Shown here piece after piece: positions 1 through 6,937 of a stretch of DNA of 64,000 bases. The position numbers and the translations under genes were made by a program. Position 1 is the first letter of the stretch. The number at the start of each line of letters is the position of its first letter. The stretch is from Pseudomonas leptonychotis (GTDB lineage Bacteria; Pseudomonadota; Gammaproteobacteria; Pseudomonadales; Pseudomonadaceae), in NCBI RefSeq assembly GCF_004920405.1, contig NZ_RFLV01000001.1, positions 1,984,001 to 2,048,000 of the forward strand. Reading direction: 5' to 3'. The notes below the pieces were generated by a model. It saw only the letters and a list, made by a program, of their open reading frames with translations, did no database searches and was not told the DNA's origin.

Positions 1-2520
1 GGCGATATAGCCCTGCTTGCGCGAGTGGTTGAGTGCGCCGTCGTCGCTCATGCCGTTGAGGAATTCGTAGAGGTCCCAGAATTCGCAAACGGTTGGGTGG
101 TCAGCGTTGATGGCCTGCTGGCGTTCCTCGGCCATGCGGCCGATTTCTTCATGCACCAGGGCGGCACGTTCGGTACCGAGCGGCACCACCATGGCCAGGG
201 CATCCACCAGGCTGCGGAGCTGGGCGTGGTTTTTGGCGATACGCACGGTGCGAATGCCGGGGCGGGCGAGCAGCTCCTGCTCATAGCCTGATGTGCGCTC
301 ATCGAGCAGCTTGACGATCACCGGCTCCAGCTGCAGCGCCTTGATCATAAAGCCACTGAGCTGCTCAACCGGCATACGCTCCAGCTGCTCGGCGATCAGC
401 TTGGTTTCTGGCGTTTGGTGCTCGCGCGTCAGGTGCACATGGCCAAGGCGTTGCAGGATCGGCTCGGAAGCGTTTACTGCGTTGTTTTGGGCAATCAGCA
501 GCGCACCACGGAACGGTGGTTCGCGGGTGTCGTTGCCGTTGTTCTTCACGCCGGTACTGCGCACGCTGCGGCCGTTGTAGGCGGTTTTCAGCTCGTCCCA
601 GTCAAAGTGCTTAATCGGCGCGCCTTCCTTCTGCTCGCGCTCGGACTCGATCAACACCACCGGCAGGTTGCCCACCTGGGCGAAGTTACGCGCGCGGCTG
701 GCGGCTGTGGCCTTGGAGGGGTCGAAGCCTTCGTATTCAGTACGGCCGGTAAGTTTCCAGAGCAGCTCCACCAGCGTGGTTTTGCCGGAGCCGGCCTCGC
801 CGATCAGCTCCAGGAACAAGTACGATTTATGCAGCTGGCGGATCTGTTCAGCATTCAGCGCGCCCAGCCACCACGTCAGCACCACCGCACCGCGCACACC
901 AAAGCAGCGCCAGAACAGATCGAACCAGCCCTCGTTGTAGGCGCTGAGGTTGGGGTTGATGTGCAGCACCGGGCTCATGCTTTGCGACTTAACGCTCAGC
1001 TTGCCGACATCGAAGAAGTCTTCTTCGTTGCGCTTGTAAACCTTGCCGCCGGCGATGGCGATATCGTTGAACACATAGGCACCGTGCTCGCGGCTGTAGC
1101 CGATCCAGTCAATGGTGTTAACGGTTTTCAGCTTGTCGAGCTGCAGGCCCAGCATGCGCTCCAGCTGCTGCGGCGAGCCGGTGAACATGGCACCGTTGCA
1201 CACGTTCAACAGGCGCTTCTTGAACTCCGGTGCAGACGAGATTTGCGCCGAGGTGAAGGTGCTCTTGATGGTGCCTGCATCGGGGCGCTCAACGCGGAAG
1301 TAATACCAAGCCTCGTCGGTCTGGTCGTTGCGCATGTAATACAAGGCGTCGAAGTAGCAGTTGGCGATGCGCACCACCGAGCCGGCCTGGCGCAGGGCCT
1401 TGTCGCGGCGCTGTTTGTCGCTGAGCAGTGAGGCCTCGCCGCTTTCGTCGTTATCCAGCTCGCGCGTGGCGCGGTCGTACTTCTCCAGATCCAACTTGAA
1501 CCAATACAGGCGCGAGCGAAAAGCAAAGTGGAATTCCTTGTGCTCGTCCCACTCGTACATCAGCAGGCCCTTTTCCTCTGCCGATTCAGCCAGCAGCAGG
1601 GCGCCCTGATGGCGGGCTTCGCCCAAGTCCTGCGCGATGCGCTCAGCACGTTCGTCGTCGCCTTCGATAAATGCCCAGCGCTGGTGCAGGTCATTCCAGT
1701 CGGTTTTCTTGCCTCCGCGCTGTGGGATGACGGCCGCCTCGCACTTAAAGCCCAGGGCGCGGGCCTCTTTTGCCCAGCGGCGCATATTGGCTTTGGCCAC
1801 CGGCTCGTTATCCAGGGCCCATACCAAACGAGGCAACTGCTTATCTGCCGCGCGGCGCTGCTGTGCCAGAGCCTTGAGTGACTCCAGGGGGAATGGCGCG
1901 CTCGACATCATCGACACGGCAGGCGTGTCGTTATGCAGCAGGGCAATGGCGTCGAAGATGCCCTCGACGATGTGCAGCTCGCTCACTTCCAGCAGGTTGA
2001 GGCTTGGCGGGCACCACCACACGCCCTTGTAGCTGTCGCCCGGTTTGAAGCGTGCCTTCTGTTTGCCAAAGCGCTCCGGCTGATCGATCAGGCGTTCCCA
2101 ATACCCGCCCTTTTCCAGGGGGAAACGCACGGTGGCGCTGCCAATGCCGAGTTTGCTGTCCCAGTAGTTTTCTTGGGTGTACCAGCCATCGAGCAACTCG
2201 ATACGGAAGCCGCGTGCCATTTCCAAATAGGCGCGGGCTGTGGCTGTCGGGCTTTCCGGGGTCGATGGTGCTGTCTTGCTCCAGTCGTTGAACAGGTCGT
2301 CGTACAGCTCTTTTACGTGCACGCGGTGGCCGCACTTTTCAGGGCGCCCACAGATCAACAGCCAGGGTGAGTCGTGGAAGGTGTAGAGGGTCTTCTTGCC
2401 GCAGCTGGGCGCTGGGCATATGCCCTTGCGCATGTAATTGGTGCCACGCATGTGCTGGAGGTCGAACTGCTGCTCGATCCTTTTGACGACTTCTACCCGG
2501 AGTGACTCTTTCATCTGCAT
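1..2520 (-). CDS. Phage toprim primase/helicase-like replication protein (3' end off window)
   Basis: The minus frame stays open from the ATG at 2520 (a second ATG lies at 2514) for 840 codons to the left edge, so the C-terminus is missing. Near the N-terminus are zinc-finger cysteines (CPAPSC, then LLICGRPEKC), as in phage primases. The middle (around 1960-1600) resembles a toprim region (LHIVEGIFDAIALL, then LVWALDNEPVAKAN). A clear Walker A, GEAGSGKTTLVELLW, lies near residues 573-587, so a P-loop ATPase/helicase domain follows. The likely role is priming and unwinding at phage DNA replication. It is the last in-window gene of the leftward early transcript that starts near 4546. The P2 rolling-circle initiator gpA is not seen here; it could be replaced by this protein or lie further left. 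Confidence 0.85.
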   Translation of the reverse strand, partial: MQMKESLRVEVVKRIEQQFDLQHMRGTNYMRKGICPAPSCGKKTLYTFHDSPWLLICGRPEKCGHRVHVKELYDDLFNDWSKTAPSTPESPTATARAYLEMARGFRIELLDGWYTQENYWDSKLGIGSATVRFPLEKGGYWERLIDQPERFGKQKARFKPGDSYKGVWWCPPSLNLLEVSELHIVEGIFDAIALLHNDTPAVSMMSSAPFPLESLKALAQQRRAADKQLPRLVWALDNEPVAKANMRRWAKEARALGFKCEAAVIPQRGGKKTDWNDLHQRWAFIEGDDERAERIAQDLGEARHQGALLLAESAEEKGLLMYEWDEHKEFHFAFRSRLYWFKLDLEKYDRATRELDNDESGEASLLSDKQRRDKALRQAGSVVRIANCYFDALYYMRNDQTDEAWYYFRVERPDAGTIKSTFTSAQISSAPEFKKRLLNVCNGAMFTGSPQQLERMLGLQLDKLKTVNTIDWIGYSREHGAYVFNDIAIAGGKVYKRNEEDFFDVGKLSVKSQSMSPVLHINPNLSAYNEGWFDLFWRCFGVRGAVVLTWWLGALNAEQIRQLHKSYLFLELIGEAGSGKTTLVELLWKLTGRTEYEGFDPSKATAASRARNFAQVGNLPVVLIESEREQKEGAPIKHFDWDELKTAYNGRSVRSTGVKNNGNDTREPPFRGALLIAQNNAVNASEPILQRLGHVHLTREHQTPETKLIAEQLERMPVEQLSGFMIKALQLEPVIVKLLDERTSGYEQELLARPGIRTVRIAKNHAQLRSLVDALAMVVPLGTERAALVHEEIGRMAEERQQAINADHPTVCEFWDLYEFLNGMSDDGALNHSRKQGYIA

Positions 2521-2532
2521 GTGGTTGGTGCC

Positions 2533-2766
2533 TTACAGGTTGGCGTCGAGGGCAGCTTTCAGCGCGCCTATCGTGCGTTTGTGGCCGGCGAGGGCCGGGT
2601 AGTCGTCGAGGATGCGTTTGCTGCGGAAGCCTTCCGGCACGCAGCGGTAGCGGTCGTCATACCAGTGCTCGGTCATACCCCTGCGCAGTTCGTTACGCAG
2701 GCTGCACAGCAGGGCCTCGGCTACCGGTGTGGGCATGTCCAACTGAATGGCGACCGCTTCTGACAT
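2533..2766 (-). CDS. Small phage early protein, unknown (77 aa)
   Basis: I chose the ATG at 2766 (MSEAVAIQLD) because GAGG sits 8 bases upstream; the frame also opens further upstream but without a better ribosome site. The protein is small, soluble and basic, with no cysteine pair or membrane segment. Its C-terminal half (DDYPALAGHKRTIGALKAAL) suggests a helical fold. It lies 12 bp upstream of the primase in the leftward early operon. I do not recognise the family. Confidence 0.6.
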   Translation of the reverse strand: MSEAVAIQLDMPTPVAEALLCSLRNELRRGMTEHWYDDRYRCVPEGFRSKRILDDYPALAGHKRTIGALKAALDANL

Positions 2767-2838
2767 GGCGAAAACCTCGAATTTCGGGTGCAACTTGCCC
2801 AAGCCCACCAGGGTGGGCATGGCGTGGTGGCGCATGGG

Positions 2839-3216
2839 TTAGCCGACCGCGCGGAGTGTGCGGCGGGTGGGGGTCGCTATCAGATGGCGGACAATCAACG
2901 CCACCGGTACCGCAAAGGTCAGGCCGCTGGCTGGGTCGGTGATCATCGCGGTGGTGGTGCTGCTGCTGGCAACATCCAGCTGCATGCGTTGGCCTGCTGA
3001 GCGCAGCTCGCCATACGCTAGCGCGACCAGGTTCTCGGCCATGTACTGCGGCACGTCCAAAACAAACTGCAAGTGCTGCACGGTGCGGGTAAACAGGCTT
3101 TGCTCGTCGGCCAAGTGTTCAGCCTGGTGACGCTCTAAGAAGGCATAAGCCGCTGCTTGCATGGCAACGCGGTAATCCTGTGCGGGTTCCTGGTGCTGCA
3201 TATCGGCGGGGTTCAT
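2839..3216 (-). CDS. Phage early protein, unknown (125 aa)
   Basis: The start at 3216 overlaps the stop of the Ogr-like gene (ATGA), which supports both frames. The protein is mostly helical with an acidic, glutamine-rich N-terminus. A hydrophobic stretch near residues 98-111 (GLTFAVPVALIVRHLI) is too short to call a membrane helix with confidence. The family is not recognised. Its position in the early operon between the late activator and the primase suggests a role early in infection, but nothing in the sequence says which. Confidence 0.6.
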   Translation of the reverse strand: MNPADMQHQEPAQDYRVAMQAAAYAFLERHQAEHLADEQSLFTRTVQHLQFVLDVPQYMAENLVALAYGELRSAGQRMQLDVASSSTTTAMITDPASGLTFAVPVALIVRHLIATPTRRTLRAVG

Positions 3217-3515
3217 GCGCTGGCCTCCTGGGCGTCGAGCAAATCAAGTTGGTTGGTGTTGGCCGTTTCGCGGTTGTCACGCTCGGCTTGAGCCCTAATT
3301 GCATGGGGCGCGATCGGCAGGCTTACTGCTGGGTTTTCTTTGCCGCTGGGGGCTAACTCGTGGGTCATTTGAAAGTCAGCCTTTACCGCCCAGCTGCACG
3401 GCACGTACTGGCATTGCAGATACATCACCCGCAAAAAAATGTGGTGCTGGGTGCTGGCGCGCACCTTCATCGGGCCTTGGCATTTGGGGCACTTTAGGCG
3501 GTAGTAGCTGCTCAC
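3213..3515 (-). CDS. ogr: Ogr/Delta-type zinc-finger activator of late transcription
   Basis: The N-terminal 50 residues carry the Ogr/Delta pattern: CPKC at residues 9-12, then MKVRAS, then a second Cys pair in the run YLQCQYVPCSW. This binds one zinc and in P2 and P4 activates late promoters by contacting the RNA polymerase alpha subunit. At 100 aa it is longer than P2 Ogr (about 72 aa); the extra C-terminal tail is polar. It overlaps both neighbours by 4 bp (ATGA). In P2 the ogr gene follows D at the end of the late region; here it lies in the leftward early operon, so early transcription would make it before late genes are needed. The family call is secure; the target promoters are inferred. 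Confidence 0.82.
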   Translation of the reverse strand: MSSYYRLKCPKCQGPMKVRASTQHHIFLRVMYLQCQYVPCSWAVKADFQMTHELAPSGKENPAVSLPIAPHAIRAQAERDNRETANTNQLDLLDAQEASA

Positions 3516-3982
3516 TTGATCGCCCTCCGGTGCAGGGTGATCACAGCGCCGACCTCGGCATGCCGTGCGGCGATGTGTACCCGGTGAGCGACGACTATCT
3601 CGGCCAGCTCCTGCTCGTCGATATCGCCACTGGCCAGCGCCTTGGCAATCACCTGGTCTACGCGGCCTTCCTTCACATCGGCATCCAGCGCCATGCGGTA
3701 GAGCTCCACGTTGTCCAGCTCGGCCTGCTCAGGCATGGGCACAAACACACCGCCGTAAAGGCTGCAGAGGTAGTCCGGCAGGAAGGTGGTGCGGGCTATT
3801 TGCTCTAGGGCGTGTAGCTGATCGTCGGCCAGTGGCCGGTGCCCTGCATTTTCATAGGCGTGGTTGTCGAACTTCTTTAGCTCCAGGCCCAGCAGTGCGG
3901 CAGCACCTTCACGGCCACCCGGGTAGGCCTGGATGATGGCGCTGACCACCTTGCGGCGGCTGTCGAGAATTGAGCGGGCCAT
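3512..3982 (-). CDS. Phage regulatory protein of the CII/YmfL family
   Basis: The 156-aa protein has the layout of the phage CII-like family found in P2-type and Pseudomonas prophages: an N-terminal helix-turn-helix-like part (SAIIQAYPGGREGAAALLGL), an invariant-looking FDNHAYENAG motif near residues 38-47, and a long helical C-terminus. A good ribosome site (AAGGAG) lies 9 bases before the ATG at 3982. Such proteins are thought to bind DNA and act in the lysis-lysogeny choice or in early control; the exact role is not known. It is third in the leftward early operon and overlaps the Ogr-like gene by 4 bp. Confidence 0.75.
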   Translation of the reverse strand: MARSILDSRRKVVSAIIQAYPGGREGAAALLGLELKKFDNHAYENAGHRPLADDQLHALEQIARTTFLPDYLCSLYGGVFVPMPEQAELDNVELYRMALDADVKEGRVDQVIAKALASGDIDEQELAEIVVAHRVHIAARHAEVGAVITLHRRAIK

Positions 3983-3985
3983 GTT

Positions 3986-4324
3986 CTAGTTTTCTCCTTG
4001 AGCCGAGGGCACTACTGTGGAGTTAGCGGTTGCTGCTGAGCGCTGGCGCGAGTTGATGAATGCGCTGATATCCCCGTCTTTCAGACGCAGGAGTACGGCT
4101 ATGGCGTGGGCGTCGCCACGGATGCAGCGCTTACGGCCGCCTATGACTTCGTTAACCGAATTGAAGTGAACCTGGTGATCTACCGCCCAGTGCTTGATGG
4201 TGATGCCGTGCCAGTGAAAGGTGGCCTTTGCATCTGCACCAGATTTGAGTGGGCTGGATAAATCACTGCAGAGAAAGTTGTCGCGCCCGCAGACTGGGCA
4301 GCGGCTTTGTGCCGGCTCAATCAT
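3986..4324 (-). CDS. Phage early protein with a zinc-ribbon-like N-terminus, unknown
   Basis: The start at 4324 overlaps the stop of the gp16-like gene (ATGA), which points to translational coupling. The N-terminus has CPVCG at residues 9-13 and a further Cys at 19, a possible metal site, though a clean second CXXC pair is not visible. A histidine-rich stretch follows (TFHWHGITIKHW). No known family is recognised. It lies between two small regulators, so a DNA- or RNA-binding role is plausible but unproven. Confidence 0.6.
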   Translation of the reverse strand: MIEPAQSRCPVCGRDNFLCSDLSSPLKSGADAKATFHWHGITIKHWAVDHQVHFNSVNEVIGGRKRCIRGDAHAIAVLLRLKDGDISAFINSRQRSAATANSTVVPSAQGEN

Positions 4325-4518
4325 TGCTCTGATCCTTGCTTGATACCGAGAACGACTGCAGCACGGTGTGCCTCGCCACGTTTGCCTTTTTTGGTGCCTG
4401 CGAGGACTTGGTAGGTGGTGTGCAAGTCAAGGTGGTTTTCCTCAGCGAAGTCCTTGACGGATTTACCCTGCGATTCGATCCAAGCCTTTGCTTGTGCTGG
4501 GGTGCGGGTGGCGTGCAT
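4321..4518 (-). CDS. Cro-like DNA-binding protein, BcepMu gp16 family
   Basis: The 65-aa protein reads as one helix-turn-helix domain: TPAQAKAWIESQGKSVKDFA, then LDLHTTYQVLAGTKKGKRGE and AHRAAVVLGIK. This matches what I recall of the BcepMu gp16 phage family, in which a gene of this size sits opposite the repressor. It is the first gene of the leftward early transcript and begins right after the operator region, the place a Cro-type protein would have. It probably represses or modulates the divergent promoters. The ATG at 4518 has a weak ribosome site (GGA about 12 bases upstream). Confidence 0.75.
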   Translation of the reverse strand: MHATRTPAQAKAWIESQGKSVKDFAEENHLDLHTTYQVLAGTKKGKRGEAHRAAVVLGIKQGSEQ

Positions 4519-4553
4519 GATTCAAATCCATTCAAAAGCGTTCAATTGGCCAA

Positions 4554-4581
4554 AGAATACCACTCAAATGAGTGGTGTCAA
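4554..4581 (-). promoter_or_regulatory. Leftward early promoter with an operator palindrome in its spacer
   Basis: On the minus strand a consensus -35 TTGACA (4576-4581) and a -10 TATTCT (4554-4559) are separated by exactly 16 bp. That spacer is covered by ACCACTCAAATGAGTGGT (4559-4576), a perfect palindrome of two 8-bp arms around AA. A repressor bound there would block RNA polymerase directly. The half-site TGAGTGG recurs at 4600-4606, 31 bp away (about three helical turns), over the repressor start codon, so a second, autoregulatory operator is likely. The binding protein is inferred to be the divergent XRE repressor. Confidence 0.75.
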
Positions 4582-4598
4582 CGGGAATATCTATTCAT

Positions 4599-4961
4599 AT
4601 GAGTGGAATTGGTGAGCGGCTACGTGAAGAGCGGGAGCGTTTGCGCCTGTCTCAAGCTGCTTTTGGCGATATTGGCGGGGTAAAAGCCAATGCCCAGGGG
4701 AAGTACGAAAGCGGTGAGCGTTTCCCTGGCGCGGACTACCTCCAAGCTGTGGGCGAGGTTGGTGTTGATGTCCTGTATGTCGTGACAGGAGTGCGCGCCC
4801 CACAGCCCGCTGAGAGTTTCAGCGCTGCCGAAGCCGACCTGGTGATGCACTACCGCCAGTTATCACCAGGTGATCAGTTTGGCGCGGCCAAAATGGTCAC
4901 CGCCCTGGCTGAGATGGCTGGGCGGTATGAGGTTGCAGGGAAAAATAACGACAAGGAGTAG
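4599..4961 (+). CDS. Phage repressor (CI/C-type), XRE helix-turn-helix
   Basis: I chose the ATG at 4599 (MSGIGERLREERERLRLSQA); an ATG 27 bp upstream in frame would run through the operator. Residues 4-60 form a typical XRE helix-turn-helix (LRLSQAAFGDIGGV, then NAQGKYESGERFPGADYLQA). At 120 aa it is too short for a LexA/S24 autoprotease domain, so the lysogen is probably not induced by RecA-driven cleavage, as in P2. It diverges from the leftward early genes and most likely holds the prophage silent by binding the two palindromic sites at 4559-4606. The same-strand genes downstream would be expressed with it in the lysogen. Confidence 0.85.
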   Translation: MSGIGERLREERERLRLSQAAFGDIGGVKANAQGKYESGERFPGADYLQAVGEVGVDVLYVVTGVRAPQPAESFSAAEADLVMHYRQLSPGDQFGAAKMVTALAEMAGRYEVAGKNNDKE

Positions 4962-4965
4962 CGCC

Positions 4966-5433
4966 ATGGATGCGCTCATTGCCCTATTAGTGCTGGTCTG
5001 CATCATCACGGGGTTCGTGCTGATGGTTAGGCGAACCAACGCAAAAGGCCGGGGACTAGAAGTCAGGCAAGTGCATCGCCCTGAGCCACTCTCGAAAGAG
5101 CAGCGCAAAGCGCTGAATCTGACAGCGCGCCCGCAGGCTGCTCTCGATAAGGCTTGGAAGAAAGCCAACAAGCCAGATGCAACCACGCGAACCAGAGCGA
5201 TACGCACTGGCTGGCGCATGGGCGAAGTGGCCTTTACCTACGAAGACTCAGCCGGCGACATCAGCCATCGAACAGTTACAGCCCATTCGGTCACGTCGGT
5301 TTATATCAAGGGCGAGTGCCACGATAGGCAAGCCGAGAGGACATTCCGGCTGGATCGCATTATTGGCGATCTTACCGACTGCGAAACCGGTGAGATTCTC
5401 AACCCTAAAAAGTGGGCTAGCCGCCACAAATGA
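4966..5433 (+). CDS. Membrane-anchored protein with a WYL-like C-terminal region, unknown
   Basis: The ATG at 4966 follows AAGGAG by 7 bases and starts only 4 bp after the repressor gene. Residues 1-20 form one membrane helix (ALIALLVLVCIITGFVLMV) followed by positive residues, so the rest should be cytoplasmic. The C-terminal half has a beta-rich stretch ending in the pattern RTFRLDRIIGDLTDCETGEI, which resembles the tail of WYL-type ligand-binding domains and small WYL-like proteins. No enzyme motif is seen. It belongs to the same transcript as the repressor and is likely expressed in the lysogen. WYL-like assignment is by pattern only. Confidence 0.65.
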   Translation: MDALIALLVLVCIITGFVLMVRRTNAKGRGLEVRQVHRPEPLSKEQRKALNLTARPQAALDKAWKKANKPDATTRTRAIRTGWRMGEVAFTYEDSAGDISHRTVTAHSVTSVYIKGECHDRQAERTFRLDRIIGDLTDCETGEILNPKKWASRHK

Positions 5434-5447
5434 TCGGAGGACTGCAA

Positions 5448-5780
5448 ATGCATAAAGAACTATTCGGCCTGGCGATCGCTGGGTTTCTTTCGTCGGTGGC
5501 GCATGCCGCTGGCCCGCAATTGATCAGCGCCGAAGATTATGGCGACGCCTGGCCATTCACCGTGGAAGAAATGCACCTGTCCTGCCTGCCCGGTACCGCT
5601 GTGGTGGTCGCTGATGCTGAAACCGGTGTGATGTACCCGCTTAACGGCCAAGCTAAAAACAAGGCCCGCGCCCTGGCCTTGGAACCGATAGACAGCGTAT
5701 GGCGTGCAGATCCAGACAACGCTGGTGCAAAAGTGAGCCTTGGGCCATTGATCAAACAGGGGCTGGAGCTATGCAAGTGA
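5448..5780 (+). CDS. Secreted DUF2511 (YebY-like) protein
   Basis: The ATG at 5448 has GGAGG 7 bases upstream. The first 20 residues are a signal peptide (LFGLAIAGFLSSVAHA) with a good cleavage site after AHA, so the protein is periplasmic. The mature part reads LISAEDYGDAWPFTVEEMHL and SCLPGTAVVV, close to the DUF2511/YebY family, whose function is unknown; two Cys (in LSCLPG and near the end, LELCK) could form a disulphide. It lies between the membrane WYL-like protein and the unrecognised pair, all on the repressor strand. Confidence 0.7.
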   Translation: MHKELFGLAIAGFLSSVAHAAGPQLISAEDYGDAWPFTVEEMHLSCLPGTAVVVADAETGVMYPLNGQAKNKARALALEPIDSVWRADPDNAGAKVSLGPLIKQGLELCK

Positions 5781-5872
5781 TCGACCTGGGCGATTCCGGC
5801 GTTGCGATAAGTTTCTAGGTGATTGATTACCGGGCGCGCTCTGGCCGTCTGTGAAAAAAGGAAGTTAATGTC

Positions 5873-6934
5873 ATGGCTGAGACGGTATCTAAAACAATTC
5901 ACTACAAGCGAGCGGTCATCAGCGGCGGCGGTAATCTGCAGGAGATTCTCGGCCGGGTTTTTGCAGATGGCAGCCCTGCCCATAAAGTTGGGCAGCGCAA
6001 AGAAATAGTCAGTGCTGACACCAACAGCTTTCGGGTGGTGAACCACAAGCGTGATTACAACGGCATGCTCTTTTGCCAGATGATCTACTTCGAGCCTGGG
6101 CGCAGCCAGGCCTATATCACGCTGAATGATGAGGCTGAGTCTTATGCCCTCGATGCGCTTACTAATGAAGCACTGAACAATATCAATGAGCCGGCCGAGC
6201 GCGAGCAGCACCGTAAAGAGTTCGTCGACTCCTTCCTGTACTTCGGCGTATTTGAGAATCACCTGGTTGTGTTGCAGTCGAGTGCCCTGCGCTCGCGTGA
6301 GCTTGAGGCGCACCTTGGTTGGTTAATTGGTAGTTTTGGCGGGGTGGCGGTAGGTACTGCAATTATCCTGCAGGATCAGCCATCTCAAGAGACATTTGAG
6401 CGTGTTGCTAGATCGCCCGTGAAGAAGATCGAGGTCGGTTCACCGGTTACCACTGCCGAGGTCGTACCTGAGGGCGAACGGGTTGCCCTGCCAGCCGCAG
6501 CGGCTGAGGAAGAGCAAGGCATTGATGCCCGGCGTGTGCGCTTCTTCCCCACCGGGTTTGCGGGGGATGTGATTAAGGCTGCGCTCGGCGCTGACTGGTT
6601 TAATCGGCTGGATCTAGAGGATGACCTGGACGAAGCCAATCTCAAGGTCAGTCTGGAAATCACCTACGTTCGTCAGACCACGAAGATGGGCCAGCAGATG
6701 CTTGATAACATCGCGACCTCGCTGCGGCATGTCGATGAAGCCGATGTCAGAATTTCCCTGAATGGTGGCGGCGAGATCAAGGGTAATGACCTGAAACTGT
6801 CTGGCCCGGTATCGGTCTCAAAGTTAGATAATGGACTCCTGGATGAGGGTGTCCTATACCATAAAATGCACGGTTGGCTGGTCAGTAAGCTTCGCCAAGG
6901 CGATGTAGACCCAGAGCAGAATGCAGAAGAGTGA
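5873..6934 (+). CDS. Unrecognised 353-aa phage cargo protein, first of a coupled pair
   Basis: The ATG at 5873 (MAETVSKTIHYKRAVI) has GGAAG 9 bases upstream. The predicted protein is soluble. The N-terminal part (residues 1-170) contains beta-rich segments (FRVVNHKRDYNGMLFCQMIY, then YITLNDEAESYALDALTNEA) and ends in a glycine-rich hydrophobic stretch (GSFGGVAVGTAIIL). Residues 185-225 are a low-complexity Ala/Glu linker. The C-terminal part (226-345) looks like a second domain. I see no nuclease, ATPase, protease or nucleotidyl-transferase motif. The next gene, a membrane protein, begins 3 bp after its stop. Base composition looks more AT-rich than the structural genes. Position in the repressor operon suggests expression in the lysogen; a phage-exclusion role is inference. 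Confidence 0.75.
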   Translation: MAETVSKTIHYKRAVISGGGNLQEILGRVFADGSPAHKVGQRKEIVSADTNSFRVVNHKRDYNGMLFCQMIYFEPGRSQAYITLNDEAESYALDALTNEALNNINEPAEREQHRKEFVDSFLYFGVFENHLVVLQSSALRSRELEAHLGWLIGSFGGVAVGTAIILQDQPSQETFERVARSPVKKIEVGSPVTTAEVVPEGERVALPAAAAEEEQGIDARRVRFFPTGFAGDVIKAALGADWFNRLDLEDDLDEANLKVSLEITYVRQTTKMGQQMLDNIATSLRHVDEADVRISLNGGGEIKGNDLKLSGPVSVSKLDNGLLDEGVLYHKMHGWLVSKLRQGDVDPEQNAEE

Positions 6935-6937
6935 GTT

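Noticed and set aside
415..1431. A 338-codon plus-strand frame opposite the primase
   Set aside because: It mirrors the primase codons; the minus frame carries Walker A and zinc-finger motifs.
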